DNA of 64,000 nt. It comes from Photobacterium iliopiscarium. Its GTDB lineage: Bacteria > Pseudomonadota > Gammaproteobacteria > Enterobacterales > Vibrionaceae. The notes under the pieces are model-generated. The model had not been told where the DNA came from and ran no database searches. It saw nothing but the letters and a program-made list of their open reading frames with translations. The stretch covers positions 1 through 64,000 of the forward strand of contig NZ_PYOO01000016.1 in the NCBI RefSeq assembly GCF_003026395.1. The letters run 5' to 3'. Of the stretch, positions 46,631 to 56,714 are shown one piece after another; position 1 is the first letter of the stretch; each line of letters begins with the position of its first letter. The position numbers and the translations under genes were made by a program.

Positions 46631-47404
46631 ATGTCGAAACGTAATACTCAGCAGCGTCGTCATGCTATTGCCGCAATGGTCAGTGAGCAAGGCGAAGTTA
46701 GCGTTGATGTTTTAGCGCATCATTTTTCTACTTCAGAAGTTACTATTCGTAAAGATCTCGCGGCATTAGAGGTAACTGGATCACTTTTACGTCGTTATGG
46801 TGGTGCAATTGCTATGCCTACTGAAATGGTCACTATCGAGCTGGCTGAACAAATTTCAGTGTGTAAGTTAGCGATTGCTCAAGCAGCCGCTGAGCAAATT
46901 CGCGATCACCATCGAATTATTATTGATAGTGGCAGTACCACGGCGGCATTAATTTCGTTGCTTGGCAGTAAGCAAGGCTTGATCGTGATGACCAATGCAT
47001 TACATATAGCAAATGCTCTTAATGCACTTGAAAACGAACCGACATTGTTAATGACTGGCGGTACATGGGATCCCCATTCTGAATCATTTCAAGGTCAAGT
47101 CGCAGAATCCGTATTACGTTCATATGATTTTGATCAGCTCTTTATTGGGGCTGATGGGATTGATGTTGCGCGTGGCACGACAACCTTTAATGAATTAATG
47201 GGCTTAAGTCGAGTCATGGCAGAGGTATCACGTGAAGTGGTGGTGATGGTCGAATCAAATAAAATTGGCCGTAAAATCCCCAATCTTGAACTCGCGTGGC
47301 AAGGAATTAGTACCTTGATCACCGATGATGGTTTAAGTGACGCAGATAAAATAAGTATTGAACAGCATGGAGTGCGAGTTATTCGCGCTACCGTAAACGT
47401 ATAA
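46631..47404 (+). CDS. DeoR-family transcriptional regulator linked to glmS (GlmR-like)
   Basis: The product is 257 aa. An N-terminal DeoR helix-turn-helix (about 8-56; VDVLAHHFSTSEVTIRKDLAAL) is followed by the RRYGGAI linker. The C-terminal DeoRC sugar-phosphate sensor domain has IIIDSGSTTAALISLL and DQLFIGADGID. The ATG at 46631 gives the usual MSKRNTQQRRHAI start; ORFs extend six codons upstream. It ends 36 bp before glmS, so they are probably co-transcribed. The same pairing occurs in Vibrio, and a DeoR-family protein controls glmS in Pseudomonas. Control by glucosamine-6-phosphate is an inference. Confidence 0.88.
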   Translation: MSKRNTQQRRHAIAAMVSEQGEVSVDVLAHHFSTSEVTIRKDLAALEVTGSLLRRYGGAIAMPTEMVTIELAEQISVCKLAIAQAAAEQIRDHHRIIIDSGSTTAALISLLGSKQGLIVMTNALHIANALNALENEPTLLMTGGTWDPHSESFQGQVAESVLRSYDFDQLFIGADGIDVARGTTTFNELMGLSRVMAEVSREVVVMVESNKIGRKIPNLELAWQGISTLITDDGLSDADKISIEQHGVRVIRATVNV

Positions 47405-47440
47405 CATCAGAATAACCAAAGCAGTGGTAAAGGAATTATT

Positions 47441-49276
47441 ATGTGTGGGATAGTGGGTGCAGTAGCACAACGTGATGTGGCAGAAATTCTTATTGAAGGT
47501 TTACGCCGTTTGGAATACCGCGGTTATGACTCTGCGGGTATTGCGATTGTGGATACCAATAATGAGCTTCAGCGTGTACGTCGATTAGGTAAAGTACAAG
47601 AATTGGCTGACGCCGTTGATAGTATGCCTTTAAGTGGCGGCACAGGTATTGCTCATACTCGCTGGGCAACCCATGGTGAGCCTTCTGAAGCTAACGCCCA
47701 CCCACATATTTCTGGTCAACATATCGCTTTAGTTCACAACGGTATTATTGAAAACCATCAATCCCTACGTGAATTATTGCTTGAACGTGGTTATGTATTT
47801 AGTTCGCAAACTGATACCGAAGTGATTGCGCATTTAGTGGATTGGGAATTACGTTCCGCGACAAGTTTGCTTGAAGCGGTTCAAAAAACGGTATTGCAGC
47901 TTCAAGGTGCATACGGCACGGTGGTGATGGACAGTCGTGATCCTGAACGGATTGTTGTTGCACGCTCTGGCAGTCCGCTAGTGATTGGTCTTGGTGTGGG
48001 TGAAAACTTTATTGCCTCAGATCAATTGGCATTATTAAACGTTACCCGTCGTTTTATGTTCTTAGAAGAAGGTGATGTGGCTGAAGTAACACGTCGTACC
48101 ATTTCGGTCTTTGATAACAATGGTCAAGCGGTTGAACGAGCAGTGAATGAATCGACAGTAGAACATGATGCTGCTGATAAAGGCCAATATCGACACTTTA
48201 TGCAAAAAGAGATCTTTGAACAGCCAAGTGCATTGATCAACACGATGGAAGGTCGAATTAGTGACGATCATGTGATCGTTGAAAGTATTGGTAGTGATGC
48301 AACTACGATCCTTGAGAATGTTGAACATATTCAGATTATTGCTTGTGGCACTTCTTATAATGCTGGCATGGTGGCGCGATATTGGTTTGAATCGATTGCG
48401 GGAGTGAGTTGTGATGTTGAAATAGCTTCAGAGTTTCGTTATCGCAAATTTGTTACCCAACCCAATAGCTTATTGATTACCCTGTCCCAATCGGGTGAAA
48501 CGGCTGATACTTTAGCGGCGTTGCGGTTAGCCAAACAAAAAGGCTATATGGCAGCAATGACAATTTGTAATGTCGCGGGTTCATCGTTAGTGCGTGAATC
48601 TGATTTAGCCTTTATGACGCGTGCAGGGGCTGAAATTGGGGTTGCATCGACCAAAGCATTTACCACCCAGCTGGTGGCATTATTGATGTTAGTGACTGCA
48701 CTCGGTAAACAAAAAGGTAATATTGATCGGGTTCAGGAACAACAAATTGTGACTGCATTACATCAATTACCGACTCAAATTGAAAAAGCATTGGCGTTTG
48801 ATAAACCTATCGAAGTATTAGCAGAAGATTTTGCCGATAAACAACATGCATTATTTTTAGGTCGTGGTGAGTTTTATCCGATTGCCGTTGAAGCGTCGTT
48901 GAAACTGAAAGAAATTTCTTATATTCATGCTGAAGCTTACGCGGCGGGTGAACTTAAGCATGGCCCATTAGCGTTAGTGGATGCTGAAATGCCCGTTATT
49001 GTGGTGGCTCCGACCAATGATTTGCTTGAAAAGCTCAAGTCAAACATTGAAGAAGTACGTGCCCGTGGCGGGTTGTTGTATGTATTTGCTGACGATGAAG
49101 CTGGATTTGAAGAATGTGAGGGCATGAAAATTATCACTATGCCAAAAGTGGATGAGATCATTGCCCCGATTTTCTATACTATTCCGATGCAATTATTGTC
49201 CTACCATGTTGCTTTAATTAAAGGGACGGATGTTGATCAGCCGCGTAATCTGGCTAAAGCAGTAACGGTTGAATAA
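47441..49276 (+). CDS. glmS: Glutamine-fructose-6-phosphate aminotransferase (isomerizing)
   Basis: The product is 611 aa (E. coli 609). It makes glucosamine-6-phosphate from fructose-6-phosphate and glutamine, the entry step to UDP-GlcNAc. The N-terminal Ntn-type glutaminase has nucleophile Cys2 exposed after removal of Met1 (CGIVGAVAQ). Two SIS isomerase domains follow ([49 protein letters not shown]). The C-terminus ends LAKAVTVE as in other species. AAAGGAATT precedes the start. It is probably co-transcribed with the preceding DeoR regulator; no glmS ribozyme-like structure was recognised. Confidence 0.99.
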   Translation: MCGIVGAVAQRDVAEILIEGLRRLEYRGYDSAGIAIVDTNNELQRVRRLGKVQELADAVDSMPLSGGTGIAHTRWATHGEPSEANAHPHISGQHIALVHNGIIENHQSLRELLLERGYVFSSQTDTEVIAHLVDWELRSATSLLEAVQKTVLQLQGAYGTVVMDSRDPERIVVARSGSPLVIGLGVGENFIASDQLALLNVTRRFMFLEEGDVAEVTRRTISVFDNNGQAVERAVNESTVEHDAADKGQYRHFMQKEIFEQPSALINTMEGRISDDHVIVESIGSDATTILENVEHIQIIACGTSYNAGMVARYWFESIAGVSCDVEIASEFRYRKFVTQPNSLLITLSQSGETADTLAALRLAKQKGYMAAMTICNVAGSSLVRESDLAFMTRAGAEIGVASTKAFTTQLVALLMLVTALGKQKGNIDRVQEQQIVTALHQLPTQIEKALAFDKPIEVLAEDFADKQHALFLGRGEFYPIAVEASLKLKEISYIHAEAYAAGELKHGPLALVDAEMPVIVVAPTNDLLEKLKSNIEEVRARGGLLYVFADDEAGFEECEGMKIITMPKVDEIIAPIFYTIPMQLLSYHVALIKGTDVDQPRNLAKAVTVE

Positions 49277-49312
49277 AACGGTTATTAGCCATTAAGGCAT
49301 CATGTTAATCAG

Positions 49313-49344
49313 TAAAAAAAGGTACCTTAAGGGTGCCTTTTTTT
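49313..49344 (+). terminator. Rho-independent terminator of glmS
   Basis: AAAGGTACC pairs with GGTGCCTTT (one G-T pair) around a TTAAG loop, followed by a T run. Confidence 0.88.
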
Positions 49345-49577
49345 AGGTTTGATGGTCGCCATCTAAAAGCCTAATTATATTGGCACCGATAACGTTTTTT
49401 TTTGCAAAATAGAAAGAACGCCGTCCCAAATTAGGAATTGCAATTCAAAATACAAAAATAGGCTGTTATTAACGGCTAATTGTCTGATTTTTACTCCCTC
49501 ACACGCCAAAAAACTTGGCGCGCCATCTGCAAGAGGTGTCATTAGTAATTCATACTAATAATGATTTTGTGGAGTAA
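49345..49577 (+). promoter_or_regulatory. Upstream region of the XRE regulator with three palindromic elements
   Basis: Three inverted repeats lie here. They are GAATTGCAATTC (49435-49446, perfect 12-bp palindrome), CGCCAA-N5-TTGGCG (49504-49520) and ATTAGTA-N5-TACTAAT (49541-49559, perfect). The last is 19 bp before the start codon and is placed like an autoregulatory operator. The ribosome site TGGAG is at 49568-49572. No other gene was seen in the 300 bp after glmS. Confidence 0.6.
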
Positions 49578-49952
49578 ATGATGGCTGAACATAAACAAGA
49601 AATGGCGCTAAGGATCAAAGAAGCACGCGAATGGAAAGGTTTGACTCAAGTTTATATGGCACAACAGTTAAAAGTGGCACGTCAAACGTATTTGGATTTA
49701 GAAACCGGAAAGACTGAACCGAAAGTGCGGTTATTGGTAGAAATATCTGAGTTAACAGAAAGACCATTAACGTGGTTTATTTATGGTGATTTAGGGTTAG
49801 ATATTATTGAGAGTGAATATAAGGAAGAAATTGATCAATTAGTACAGTGTTTTAGTTGCTTACCTCATGCTGCAAGAAAAATGATTTTGCAACAGAGCAT
49901 TCAATTAGCGCAGTTTATGACAGAATATACGCGTAGTATTCCGCGTCGCTGA
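49578..49952 (+). CDS. XRE-family transcriptional regulator
   Basis: The product is 124 aa. The Cro/C1-type helix-turn-helix spans about 11-66 (RIKEAREWKGLTQVYMAQQL, then RQTYLDLETGKTEPK as recognition helix and loop). The C-terminal half (about 75-124) is helical and of unknown role; it may dimerise. Two ATGs are adjacent (49578, 49581). It stands alone between glmS and the convergent ilv operon, with strong inverted repeats upstream. No toxin or phage gene accompanies it, so it does not look like part of a toxin-antitoxin pair. Targets are unknown. Confidence 0.82.
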   Translation: MMAEHKQEMALRIKEAREWKGLTQVYMAQQLKVARQTYLDLETGKTEPKVRLLVEISELTERPLTWFIYGDLGLDIIESEYKEEIDQLVQCFSCLPHAARKMILQQSIQLAQFMTEYTRSIPRR

Positions 49953-49962
49953 TAAAACAGTA

Positions 49963-49990
49963 GAGAAAAAAGCAGCACGAAGGCTGCTTA
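49963..49990 (-). terminator. Terminator of the ilvGMEDA operon
   Basis: On the minus strand AGCAGC pairs with GCTGCT around a 6-nt loop, followed by T6. It lies just after the ilvA stop and close to the convergent XRE gene end. Confidence 0.88.
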
Positions 49991-49999
49991 GTGATGTCA

Positions 50000-51553
50000 T
50001 TATTGAGCAAGAAAAAACGTATATGCAGGATTATCTGTTTCATCATGCCAGTGATAACCGAGCTTACGTAAATGGCAGGTAAACGATAATAAATCATGAT
50101 CGGCTAATTCAAATCCGCATAACACTCGGCCATAATCAGCCCCATGGTTACGGTAATTAAATAAGCTAATATTCCATTGCCCGCCTAAGGTGGATAAGAA
50201 TTTAGTTAAAGCGCCGGGATATTCAGGAAATTCAAAACTATACAAACGTTCTTGTAATGGTTTTGATGGGCGGCCACCGATCATATAGCGCACATGAACC
50301 TTGGCCATTTCATCATCGGATAAATCCATCACCGGATAACCTCCTTGATGTAGATCGGCAATTATTTGATCCAATTCAAGTTGTCCTTGTAGTAAGCGTA
50401 CCCCGACAAAGACATTGGCTAATTTACTGTTGTTATAGCGATAGTTAAACTCGGTGACTGCTCGCCCGCCAATAAGGTGACAAAATTCAAGAAATGCCCC
50501 TGGGCGTTCAGGAATAGTGACCGCTAATAACCCTTCACGTTTTTCACTTAGTTCACACCGCTCAGAAACATAACGTAAACCATGAAAGTTAAGGTTAGCC
50601 CCTGATAAAATTGCGGCTAAATGACGTTGTTGTAATTGTTGTTGCTCAGCGTATTTTTTTAAGCCCGCCAGTGATAATGCCCCTGATGGTTCAGCAATTG
50701 CACGTGTATCTTCAAAGATGTCTTTTACTGCGGCGCAAATTTCATCACTGCTTACTGTGATCACATCATCAAGATATTGTTCACATAAACGGAAAGTTTC
50801 ATTGCCGATGCGTTTAACAGCGACGCCATCAGCAAACATGCCTACTTGATCAAGGGTGACTGGTTGTCCTGCATCTAGGGCGGCTTTTAAACAAGCGGAA
50901 TCTTCTGCTTCGACACCGATCACTTTAATTTCTGGCAACAGTTGTTTGAGTAATACTGATACCCCCGCCGCTAAACCGCCACCGCCAACAGGCACAAATA
51001 CATAGTCTAAATGACCATTTTGCTGTACCAATTCAATCCCAATTGTACCTTGGCCCGCAATAATAGCCGGATGATCAAACGGTGGAATAAAGGTATAGCC
51101 ATGTTGCTGGGCAAGCATTTCAGCGTGAGTTTTCGCTTCATCAAAGTTGTTACCATGCAAAATTACGTTACCGCCAAAACCCCGCACCGCATCAACTTTA
51201 ATATCAGGCGTAGTACGTGGCATGACGATAGTGGCATTGACCCCGAGTTTTTGACTCGATAAGGCCAACCCTTGCGCATGATTCCCCGCTGATGCCGCAA
51301 TGACGCCCGCTTGACGCTGAGATTCTGTCAGTTGGGTCATCATGTTATAAGCACCGCGCAGTTTAAAAGAATGCACCGGTTGGCGATCTTCACGCTTGAG
51401 CTGAACATGATTATTGATGCGAGCACTGAGGCGAGTCATGCTTTGTAATGGTGTGACTTGCGCGACTTCATAGACTGGCGCCCGTAAAATATTGCGCAGA
51501 TAGTCGGCACCGCTAAGTAAATATTGGTCGCTAGCGAGTTTGATATTGGCCAT
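50000..51553 (-). CDS. ilvA: Threonine ammonia-lyase, biosynthetic
   Basis: The product is 517 aa (E. coli 514). It deaminates threonine to 2-oxobutanoate, the committed step to isoleucine, and is feedback-inhibited by Ile. The PLP lysine is K64 in HSFKLRGAYN. The glycine-rich phosphate loop VPVGGGGLAAG is visible near residue 190. Two ACT-like regulatory domains occupy about 330-517. It is the last gene of the ilvGMEDA operon, 4 bp after ilvD, followed by a terminator. Confidence 0.97.
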   Translation of the reverse strand: MANIKLASDQYLLSGADYLRNILRAPVYEVAQVTPLQSMTRLSARINNHVQLKREDRQPVHSFKLRGAYNMMTQLTESQRQAGVIAASAGNHAQGLALSSQKLGVNATIVMPRTTPDIKVDAVRGFGGNVILHGNNFDEAKTHAEMLAQQHGYTFIPPFDHPAIIAGQGTIGIELVQQNGHLDYVFVPVGGGGLAAGVSVLLKQLLPEIKVIGVEAEDSACLKAALDAGQPVTLDQVGMFADGVAVKRIGNETFRLCEQYLDDVITVSSDEICAAVKDIFEDTRAIAEPSGALSLAGLKKYAEQQQLQQRHLAAILSGANLNFHGLRYVSERCELSEKREGLLAVTIPERPGAFLEFCHLIGGRAVTEFNYRYNNSKLANVFVGVRLLQGQLELDQIIADLHQGGYPVMDLSDDEMAKVHVRYMIGGRPSKPLQERLYSFEFPEYPGALTKFLSTLGGQWNISLFNYRNHGADYGRVLCGFELADHDLLSFTCHLRKLGYHWHDETDNPAYTFFLAQ

Positions 51554-51557
51554 TAGA

Positions 51558-53399
51558 TTATCCTTCTAGCTTGGATTTATCACGTACCGCGCCTTTATCC
51601 GCACTGGTCGCAAGTAGCGCGTAAGCTTTAAGTGCTAATGATACCTGACGGACACGATCTACGGGTTTCCAACCTCGTTGATCTGCATCAGCGCGACGAC
51701 TAGCAAGGATGGCATCATCGACTAATAAGTTGATACTGCGATTAGGAATATCAATTGCGATCATATCGCCATTATTGATAAGGCCAATTGTACCGCCACT
51801 GGCGGCTTCTGGTGATACGTGACCAATAGATAAACCGGAAGTACCACCAGAGAAACGTCCGTCAGTGATTAGAGCGCATTCTTTACCGAGTCCCATTGAT
51901 TTTAAGTAGGTGGTTGGATACAACATTTCTTGCATCCCGGGGCCGCCTTTTGGTCCTTCATAGCGGATAACAACCACATCACCCGCTTTGACTTTACCAC
52001 CAAGAATACCTTCAACCGCAGTGTCTTGGCTTTCAAATACCACGGCGGGTCCGGTAAAGGTTAAGCAGCTTTCATCAACGCCTGCGGTTTTAACAATACA
52101 GCCATTAAGGGCCATATTGCCGGATAATACTGCTAGTCCACCTTCGTCGCTAAAGGCAAATTCTCGGCTACGAATACACCCATGTTGACGATCATCATCC
52201 AAGGTATCCCAGCGGCAATTTTGTGAAAACGCTTTGGTGGTACGAATACCCGCAGGGCCTGCTCGGAAGAAATCTTTGACTGCTTGGGATTGGGTTTGGA
52301 CAATATCGTAATGGCGTAGGCTTTCAGCAAAGGTCTCGCCTAAAATATTGTGACATTGGTTGTGGAACAGTCCGGCGCGATCAAGTTCACCTAAAATACT
52401 GTACACCCCACCCGCTCGGTGAACATCTTCCATATGGTATTTCGGCGTTGACGGCGCAACTTTACACAGTTGTGGCACGCGACGTGACATTTGATCAATA
52501 TTAGCCATGGTGAAATCAATTCCACCTTCTTGAGCCGCGGCCAATAAGTGCAATACGGTATTGCTTGAACCACCCATCGCAATATCAAGTGCCATCGCAT
52601 TTTCAAACGCTAATTTGTTGGCAATATTACGTGGTAATGCGGTGGTATCATCTTGTTCGTAATAACGTTTAGTCAGTGCAACAATACGTTTACCAGCATT
52701 AATGAATAGTTGCTCGCGATCGGCGTGTGTCGCTAACATTGAACCATTACCCGGTTGGCTTAAACCTAACGCTTCGGTTAAACAGTTCATTGAGTTAGCG
52801 GTAAACATTCCCGAACAGGAACCACAGGTTGGGCAGGCGGATCGTTCGATCTGTTCGCTTTGTTCGTCAGAAACAGAAGGATCCGCACCTTGGATCATCG
52901 CATCGACCAAATCGAGTTTGATCACTTGATCTGATAGCTTGGTTTTTCCTGCTTCCATAGGGCCACCGGAAACGAAAATCACCGGAATATTTAATCGCAA
53001 TGATGCCATTAGCATTCCGGGGGTAATTTTGTCACAGTTAGAAATACATACCATTGCATCAGCACAATGGGCATTGACCATGTATTCAACTGAGTCGGCA
53101 ATGAGTTCGCGGGATGGCAATGAATACAGCATGCCGCCATGACCCATTGCGATACCGTCATCAACGGCGATGGTATTGAATTCTTTGGCGATCCCGCCTG
53201 CTTGTTCAATCTGCTCGGCCACCAATTGCCCGAGATCTTTTAAGTGGACATGGCCCGGTACAAATTGAGTGAATGAGTTCACCACCGCAATAATCGGTTT
53301 ACCAAAATCTTCGTCTTTAACTCCAGTTGCGCGCCATAATGCACGTGCGCCTGCCATATTTCGACCATGGGTTGTTGTTGCTGAACGATACGTAGGCAT
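51558..53399 (-). CDS. ilvD: Dihydroxy-acid dehydratase
   Basis: The product is 613 aa (E. coli 616). It dehydrates dihydroxy acids to 2-keto acids in the valine and isoleucine pathways and holds an Fe-S cluster. Cluster cysteines are visible in [12 protein letters not shown] and [16 protein letters not shown], and the [14 protein letters not shown] block is conserved. It is preceded by ilvE (71 bp gap) and followed 4 bp later by ilvA. Confidence 0.98.
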   Translation of the reverse strand: MPTYRSATTTHGRNMAGARALWRATGVKDEDFGKPIIAVVNSFTQFVPGHVHLKDLGQLVAEQIEQAGGIAKEFNTIAVDDGIAMGHGGMLYSLPSRELIADSVEYMVNAHCADAMVCISNCDKITPGMLMASLRLNIPVIFVSGGPMEAGKTKLSDQVIKLDLVDAMIQGADPSVSDEQSEQIERSACPTCGSCSGMFTANSMNCLTEALGLSQPGNGSMLATHADREQLFINAGKRIVALTKRYYEQDDTTALPRNIANKLAFENAMALDIAMGGSSNTVLHLLAAAQEGGIDFTMANIDQMSRRVPQLCKVAPSTPKYHMEDVHRAGGVYSILGELDRAGLFHNQCHNILGETFAESLRHYDIVQTQSQAVKDFFRAGPAGIRTTKAFSQNCRWDTLDDDRQHGCIRSREFAFSDEGGLAVLSGNMALNGCIVKTAGVDESCLTFTGPAVVFESQDTAVEGILGGKVKAGDVVVIRYEGPKGGPGMQEMLYPTTYLKSMGLGKECALITDGRFSGGTSGLSIGHVSPEAASGGTIGLINNGDMIAIDIPNRSINLLVDDAILASRRADADQRGWKPVDRVRQVSLALKAYALLATSADKGAVRDKSKLEG

Positions 53400-53470
53400 A
53401 ACAATAAAATCCTTTTTAGTTCAGCCACCATAGCGATGGCTGATGTCATTAATTAATTTAATCGACACAG

Positions 53471-54403
53471 TTACTTAGCTGGGTATACGTAGTCTAACCA
53501 ACCCCATTTGTCGTCAGTTTCGCCGTTAAATAGACCAAAGTAATCAGTCTGTAATTGTTGAGTAATCGGACCGCGTTTACCTGCACCAACCGAGATCTGA
53601 TCAACACTGCGTACGGGGACAATCTCAGCGGCGGTGCCCGTCATGAATACTTCATCGGCAAGGTAGAGCGCTTCTCTAGCTATATTTTCTTCGCGTACTT
53701 CATAGCCACGTTCTTTGGCTAGCACCATAATGGTGTCGCGAGTAATACCCGGCAAGATTGCACTGGTGGTTGGTGGGGTTGAAAGGACGCCGTTACGGAC
53801 CACGAAAATATTTTCACCTGCACCTTCTGAAAGGTAACCGTCAACACTTAGCGCAATCCCTTCTGCATAACCGTGGCGACGGGCTTCACTGCCAACAAGC
53901 AATGATGATAAGTAGTTACCACCAGCTTTAGCTGCGGTTGGAATGGTATTAGGTGCAGCGCGGTTCCAGCTTGAAATCATCGCATCGACACCATTTTCTA
54001 ACGCTTCTTCACCTAAATATGAGCCCCATGGAAAGGCCGCTACAATCAGATCCATAATGGTATCAACCGGAGGGCAGACACCTAAACCGACATTACCGAC
54101 ATAGCCTAATGGGCGAATATAGGCCGAATCGAGTTTATTGACGCGAATGGTTTCACGGCAAATTTCCATCAGTTGATCGCAGTGATAAGGAATTGGGAAA
54201 CGATAAATTTTGGCCGAATTAAGTAACCGTTGCATGTGTTCTTGATGGCGGAAAATCGCCGGTCCTTTGGGGGTGTTGTAACAACGAATGCCTTCAAAAA
54301 CAGAAGTGCCGTAGTGCATTGCATGGGTAAGAACGTGAACATTTGCTTGTGCCCAAGGAACGATATTACCGTTAAACCAAATAAAATCAGCTGTGTTTGC
54401 CAT
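53471..54403 (-). CDS. ilvE: Branched-chain amino acid aminotransferase
   Basis: The product is 310 aa (E. coli 309), a fold-type IV PLP aminotransferase that performs the last step to Val, Ile and Leu. The Schiff-base lysine is K159 in AAKAGGNYLSS, and the SEGAGENIFVV and FMTGTAAEIVPVRSVD segments are conserved. AAGGGAACTCATC precedes the ATG. It lies 21 bp after ilvM. Confidence 0.98.
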   Translation of the reverse strand: MANTADFIWFNGNIVPWAQANVHVLTHAMHYGTSVFEGIRCYNTPKGPAIFRHQEHMQRLLNSAKIYRFPIPYHCDQLMEICRETIRVNKLDSAYIRPLGYVGNVGLGVCPPVDTIMDLIVAAFPWGSYLGEEALENGVDAMISSWNRAAPNTIPTAAKAGGNYLSSLLVGSEARRHGYAEGIALSVDGYLSEGAGENIFVVRNGVLSTPPTTSAILPGITRDTIMVLAKERGYEVREENIAREALYLADEVFMTGTAAEIVPVRSVDQISVGAGKRGPITQQLQTDYFGLFNGETDDKWGWLDYVYPAK

Positions 54404-54424
54404 GATGAGTTCCCTTCTTAAAAT

Positions 54425-54673
54425 TTAATCCAAATTTTCGATTTGTGAGGTGGTAACGGTGGTTACATCCCAGAGTTTTTCTATTTGATTGATCAGAATG
54501 CTAATCGGACGATCACTATCAACAATAATTGCAATGGTGGCGATATTGCTATGATGGTTTTGGGTCGCATCCACTTTTTTGATCACAAATCCACGATGGC
54601 GAATCACCCGTAAAATACGCTCAAGTAATACTGGTTTATCGTTAGCTTTGATGTCGAGTAAATATCTATCCAT
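54425..54673 (-). CDS. ilvM: Acetolactate synthase II regulatory small subunit
   Basis: The product is 82 aa (E. coli 87). It consists of a single ACT-like domain that stabilises and activates the IlvG catalytic subunit. The start YLLDIKANDKPVLLERILRVIRHRGF is typical (landmark only the first half). It follows ilvG by 3 bp, implying tight co-expression. Isozyme II is usually insensitive to valine, unlike isozymes I and III; that property is inferred from the family. Confidence 0.93.
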   Translation of the reverse strand: MDRYLLDIKANDKPVLLERILRVIRHRGFVIKKVDATQNHHSNIATIAIIVDSDRPISILINQIEKLWDVTTVTTSQIENLD

Positions 54674-54676
54674 GAT

Positions 54677-56323
54677 TTACGTGTTCTCCAGCATGTCTTG
54701 ATTGGCAGCGCCCGGTGGTACTAATGGCCATACATTTTGTTCTTCATCAATCATCACGTGTAATAAATAGGCGCTGTCGCTAGCGAGCATTTCAGCCAGT
54801 GCTGGTGCGACTTCCTCTTTGCGGGTGATGGTTTTTCCAGGAATATCAAACGCCCGCGCCAGCATTACAAAATCAGGGTTATCATCCAAAATTGTTTCGC
54901 TGTGGCGGCCATCAAAAAATAGCGATTGCCATTGACGCACCATGCCTAAGCGTTGGTTATTAATCAGTACCATTTTGACTGGAATTTGGCGGCGTTTAAG
55001 AGTGCCAAGTTCCTGCACATTCATCATAAATGAGCCATCACCAGAGATTAAAATTGATTGCGCATCAGGACGCGCAACACTGGCTCCCATGGCGGCGGGT
55101 AAGCCAAAGCCCATAGTGCCAAGTCCGGCTGAAGTGATGTAGTTTTGTGGTTCACGCGGTTGGATATGTTGTGCCGCCCACATTTGGTGTTGACCGACAT
55201 CGGTTGAGACGATGCTGTTATCGGGCATCATGTCTGACAGTTGTTTTAGTAACAGTGGCGCATAAATTAATTCACTCGGATGGTCGTAGCGCCATTTACC
55301 AATGTGGCGTAAATGTTCGCTATGGGTTAACCAGCGACTGATGTCTTGCCCTAGTTCAAGCTGTGGCAGAATAACATTAATGTCACCACGCAATGGCGCA
55401 TTGGCATGGCGTAATTTATTAAATTCAGCTGCATCAATATCAATGTGGATCACTTTTGCATGGGGGGCAAAGGTGTCGAGTTTTCCTGTCACTCGATCAT
55501 CAAACCGCGCGCCAACAACGATCAATAAATCAGACTCTTGTACAATCAGATTTGCCGCTTTAGTACCATGCATTCCTAGCATTCCAAGGTAATGCGGATC
55601 GTGACGGGCGACTGAACCTAAACCTTTGAGGGTGCTAACTGACGGCATTGGGTTGAGCGTTAGAAATTGGCGCAGGGTTGCAGTTGCCTTAGCAATTTGT
55701 ACACCGCCGCCAACATATAAAACAGGTCGCTGACATTGAGCCAATAACTGTTGTGTCGCTTCGATAGCGGTTACAGAGGCTATCGGTAATGGTGGTGGTG
55801 TAACGCAAGGCAGCACAGTTGTTGGTGCCGTTGCTAACTGCACATCTTTGGCGATATCAACAATAACGGGTCCTGGACGACCACTTTGAGCCACCACAAA
55901 AGCTTCCGCTAAGGTTGATGCAAGATCGTTGATGTCGGTTACTAGATAGCTGTGCTTGGTGCACGATAATGACATTCCAATCACATCCATTTCTTGAAAA
56001 GCATCGGTGCCAATGTGTGAACTTGCGACTTGGCCTGTGATGGCAACTAAGGGAACGGAATCCATTAAAGCATCGGCGAGTCCGGTGACTAAATTGGTTG
56101 CTCCGGGTCCTGATGTTGCCATGCAGACTGCAACATTTTGGGTTGCTCGTGCCATACCAATTGCCGCCATGGCAGCCCCTTGCTCATGACGACATAAAAT
56201 ATGCTCAACGTCACCATCATAAAGTGCATCATAGATAGGCATGATCGCCCCACCTGGATAGCCAAAAATAGTTTTTATCCCCTGCTGTTGCAGCGCTTGT
56301 ACGACTAACTCTGCCCCTGTCAT
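54677..56323 (-). CDS. ilvG: Acetolactate synthase II catalytic large subunit
   Basis: The product is 548 aa (E. coli 548). It is a TPP- and FAD-dependent enzyme forming acetolactate or acetohydroxybutyrate. The catalytic glutamate is E47 (in [11 protein letters not shown]), [14 protein letters not shown] is conserved near the start, and the TPP motif is [15 protein letters not shown] in the C-terminal domain. Unlike the frameshifted gene of E. coli K-12, this one is intact. AAGGAG lies 7 bp before the ATG. It is the first structural gene after the ilvL attenuator. Confidence 0.98.
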   Translation of the reverse strand: MTGAELVVQALQQQGIKTIFGYPGGAIMPIYDALYDGDVEHILCRHEQGAAMAAIGMARATQNVAVCMATSGPGATNLVTGLADALMDSVPLVAITGQVASSHIGTDAFQEMDVIGMSLSCTKHSYLVTDINDLASTLAEAFVVAQSGRPGPVIVDIAKDVQLATAPTTVLPCVTPPPLPIASVTAIEATQQLLAQCQRPVLYVGGGVQIAKATATLRQFLTLNPMPSVSTLKGLGSVARHDPHYLGMLGMHGTKAANLIVQESDLLIVVGARFDDRVTGKLDTFAPHAKVIHIDIDAAEFNKLRHANAPLRGDINVILPQLELGQDISRWLTHSEHLRHIGKWRYDHPSELIYAPLLLKQLSDMMPDNSIVSTDVGQHQMWAAQHIQPREPQNYITSAGLGTMGFGLPAAMGASVARPDAQSILISGDGSFMMNVQELGTLKRRQIPVKMVLINNQRLGMVRQWQSLFFDGRHSETILDDNPDFVMLARAFDIPGKTITRKEEVAPALAEMLASDSAYLLHVMIDEEQNVWPLVPPGAANQDMLENT

Positions 56324-56390
56324 CGCTGCTCCTTGCGTGTGTGGCTAAAATGAAAATCAATCCTGATTGGGTGTGTAAATTTGCTGATTT

Positions 56391-56424
56391 AAAAAAGCCC
56401 CCGAACTTCTCAGTGCGGGGGCTT
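56391..56424 (-). terminator. ilv attenuator hairpin
   Basis: On the minus strand AAGCCCCCG pairs with CGGGGGCTT around a 14-nt loop, followed by a T-rich run. It lies between the ilvL stop and ilvG, where it would stop transcription when branched-chain aminoacyl-tRNAs are plentiful. The upstream CCCC/GGGG-bearing segments within and after ilvL (for example CGCGCAGGGGA) could form alternative pairings. Confidence 0.88.
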
Positions 56425-56442
56425 GTTTGTGTTTTGATAGCG

Positions 56443-56532
56443 TTAATGTACGCCGACACATCCCCTGCGCGGTGAGAGAATCACCACGACGACGTTAATA
56501 ATGAGTGTTTGGGATGTTGCGTTTGCGTGCAT
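56443..56532 (-). CDS. ilvL: ilv operon leader peptide
   Basis: The product is 29 aa and too short for common ORF cut-offs. It starts at the ATG at 56532 and contains the run TLIINVVVVILS, rich in Leu, Ile and Val. This is the hallmark of an ilvGMEDA attenuation leader whose translation senses charged branched-chain tRNAs. It ends about 20 bp before the attenuator hairpin and about 120 bp before ilvG. Function lies in ribosome stalling rather than in the peptide itself. Confidence 0.9.
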   Translation of the reverse strand: MHANATSQTLIINVVVVILSPRRGCVGVH

Positions 56533-56714
56533 AATTGTCCAACTTTTATTGTTTAGTTGTTGCTATATATAAGTGGTAACACAGATCTTCGTCACATGAC
56601 AAGAAAAAAATTTGGTTTTATTGGCTAATTAGCAGCATTAATGAAGCTTTGATGTAACACCTTAGATAAATTTCATTAACCCATGGTGTGAGTTGCCAGT
56701 CAATGGAGTCATCA

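Noticed and set aside
56229..56459. 76-codon minus-strand ORF across the ilv leader and ilvG start
   Set aside because: It runs through the attenuator hairpin in a frame different from ilvL and ilvG, and has no protein-like character.
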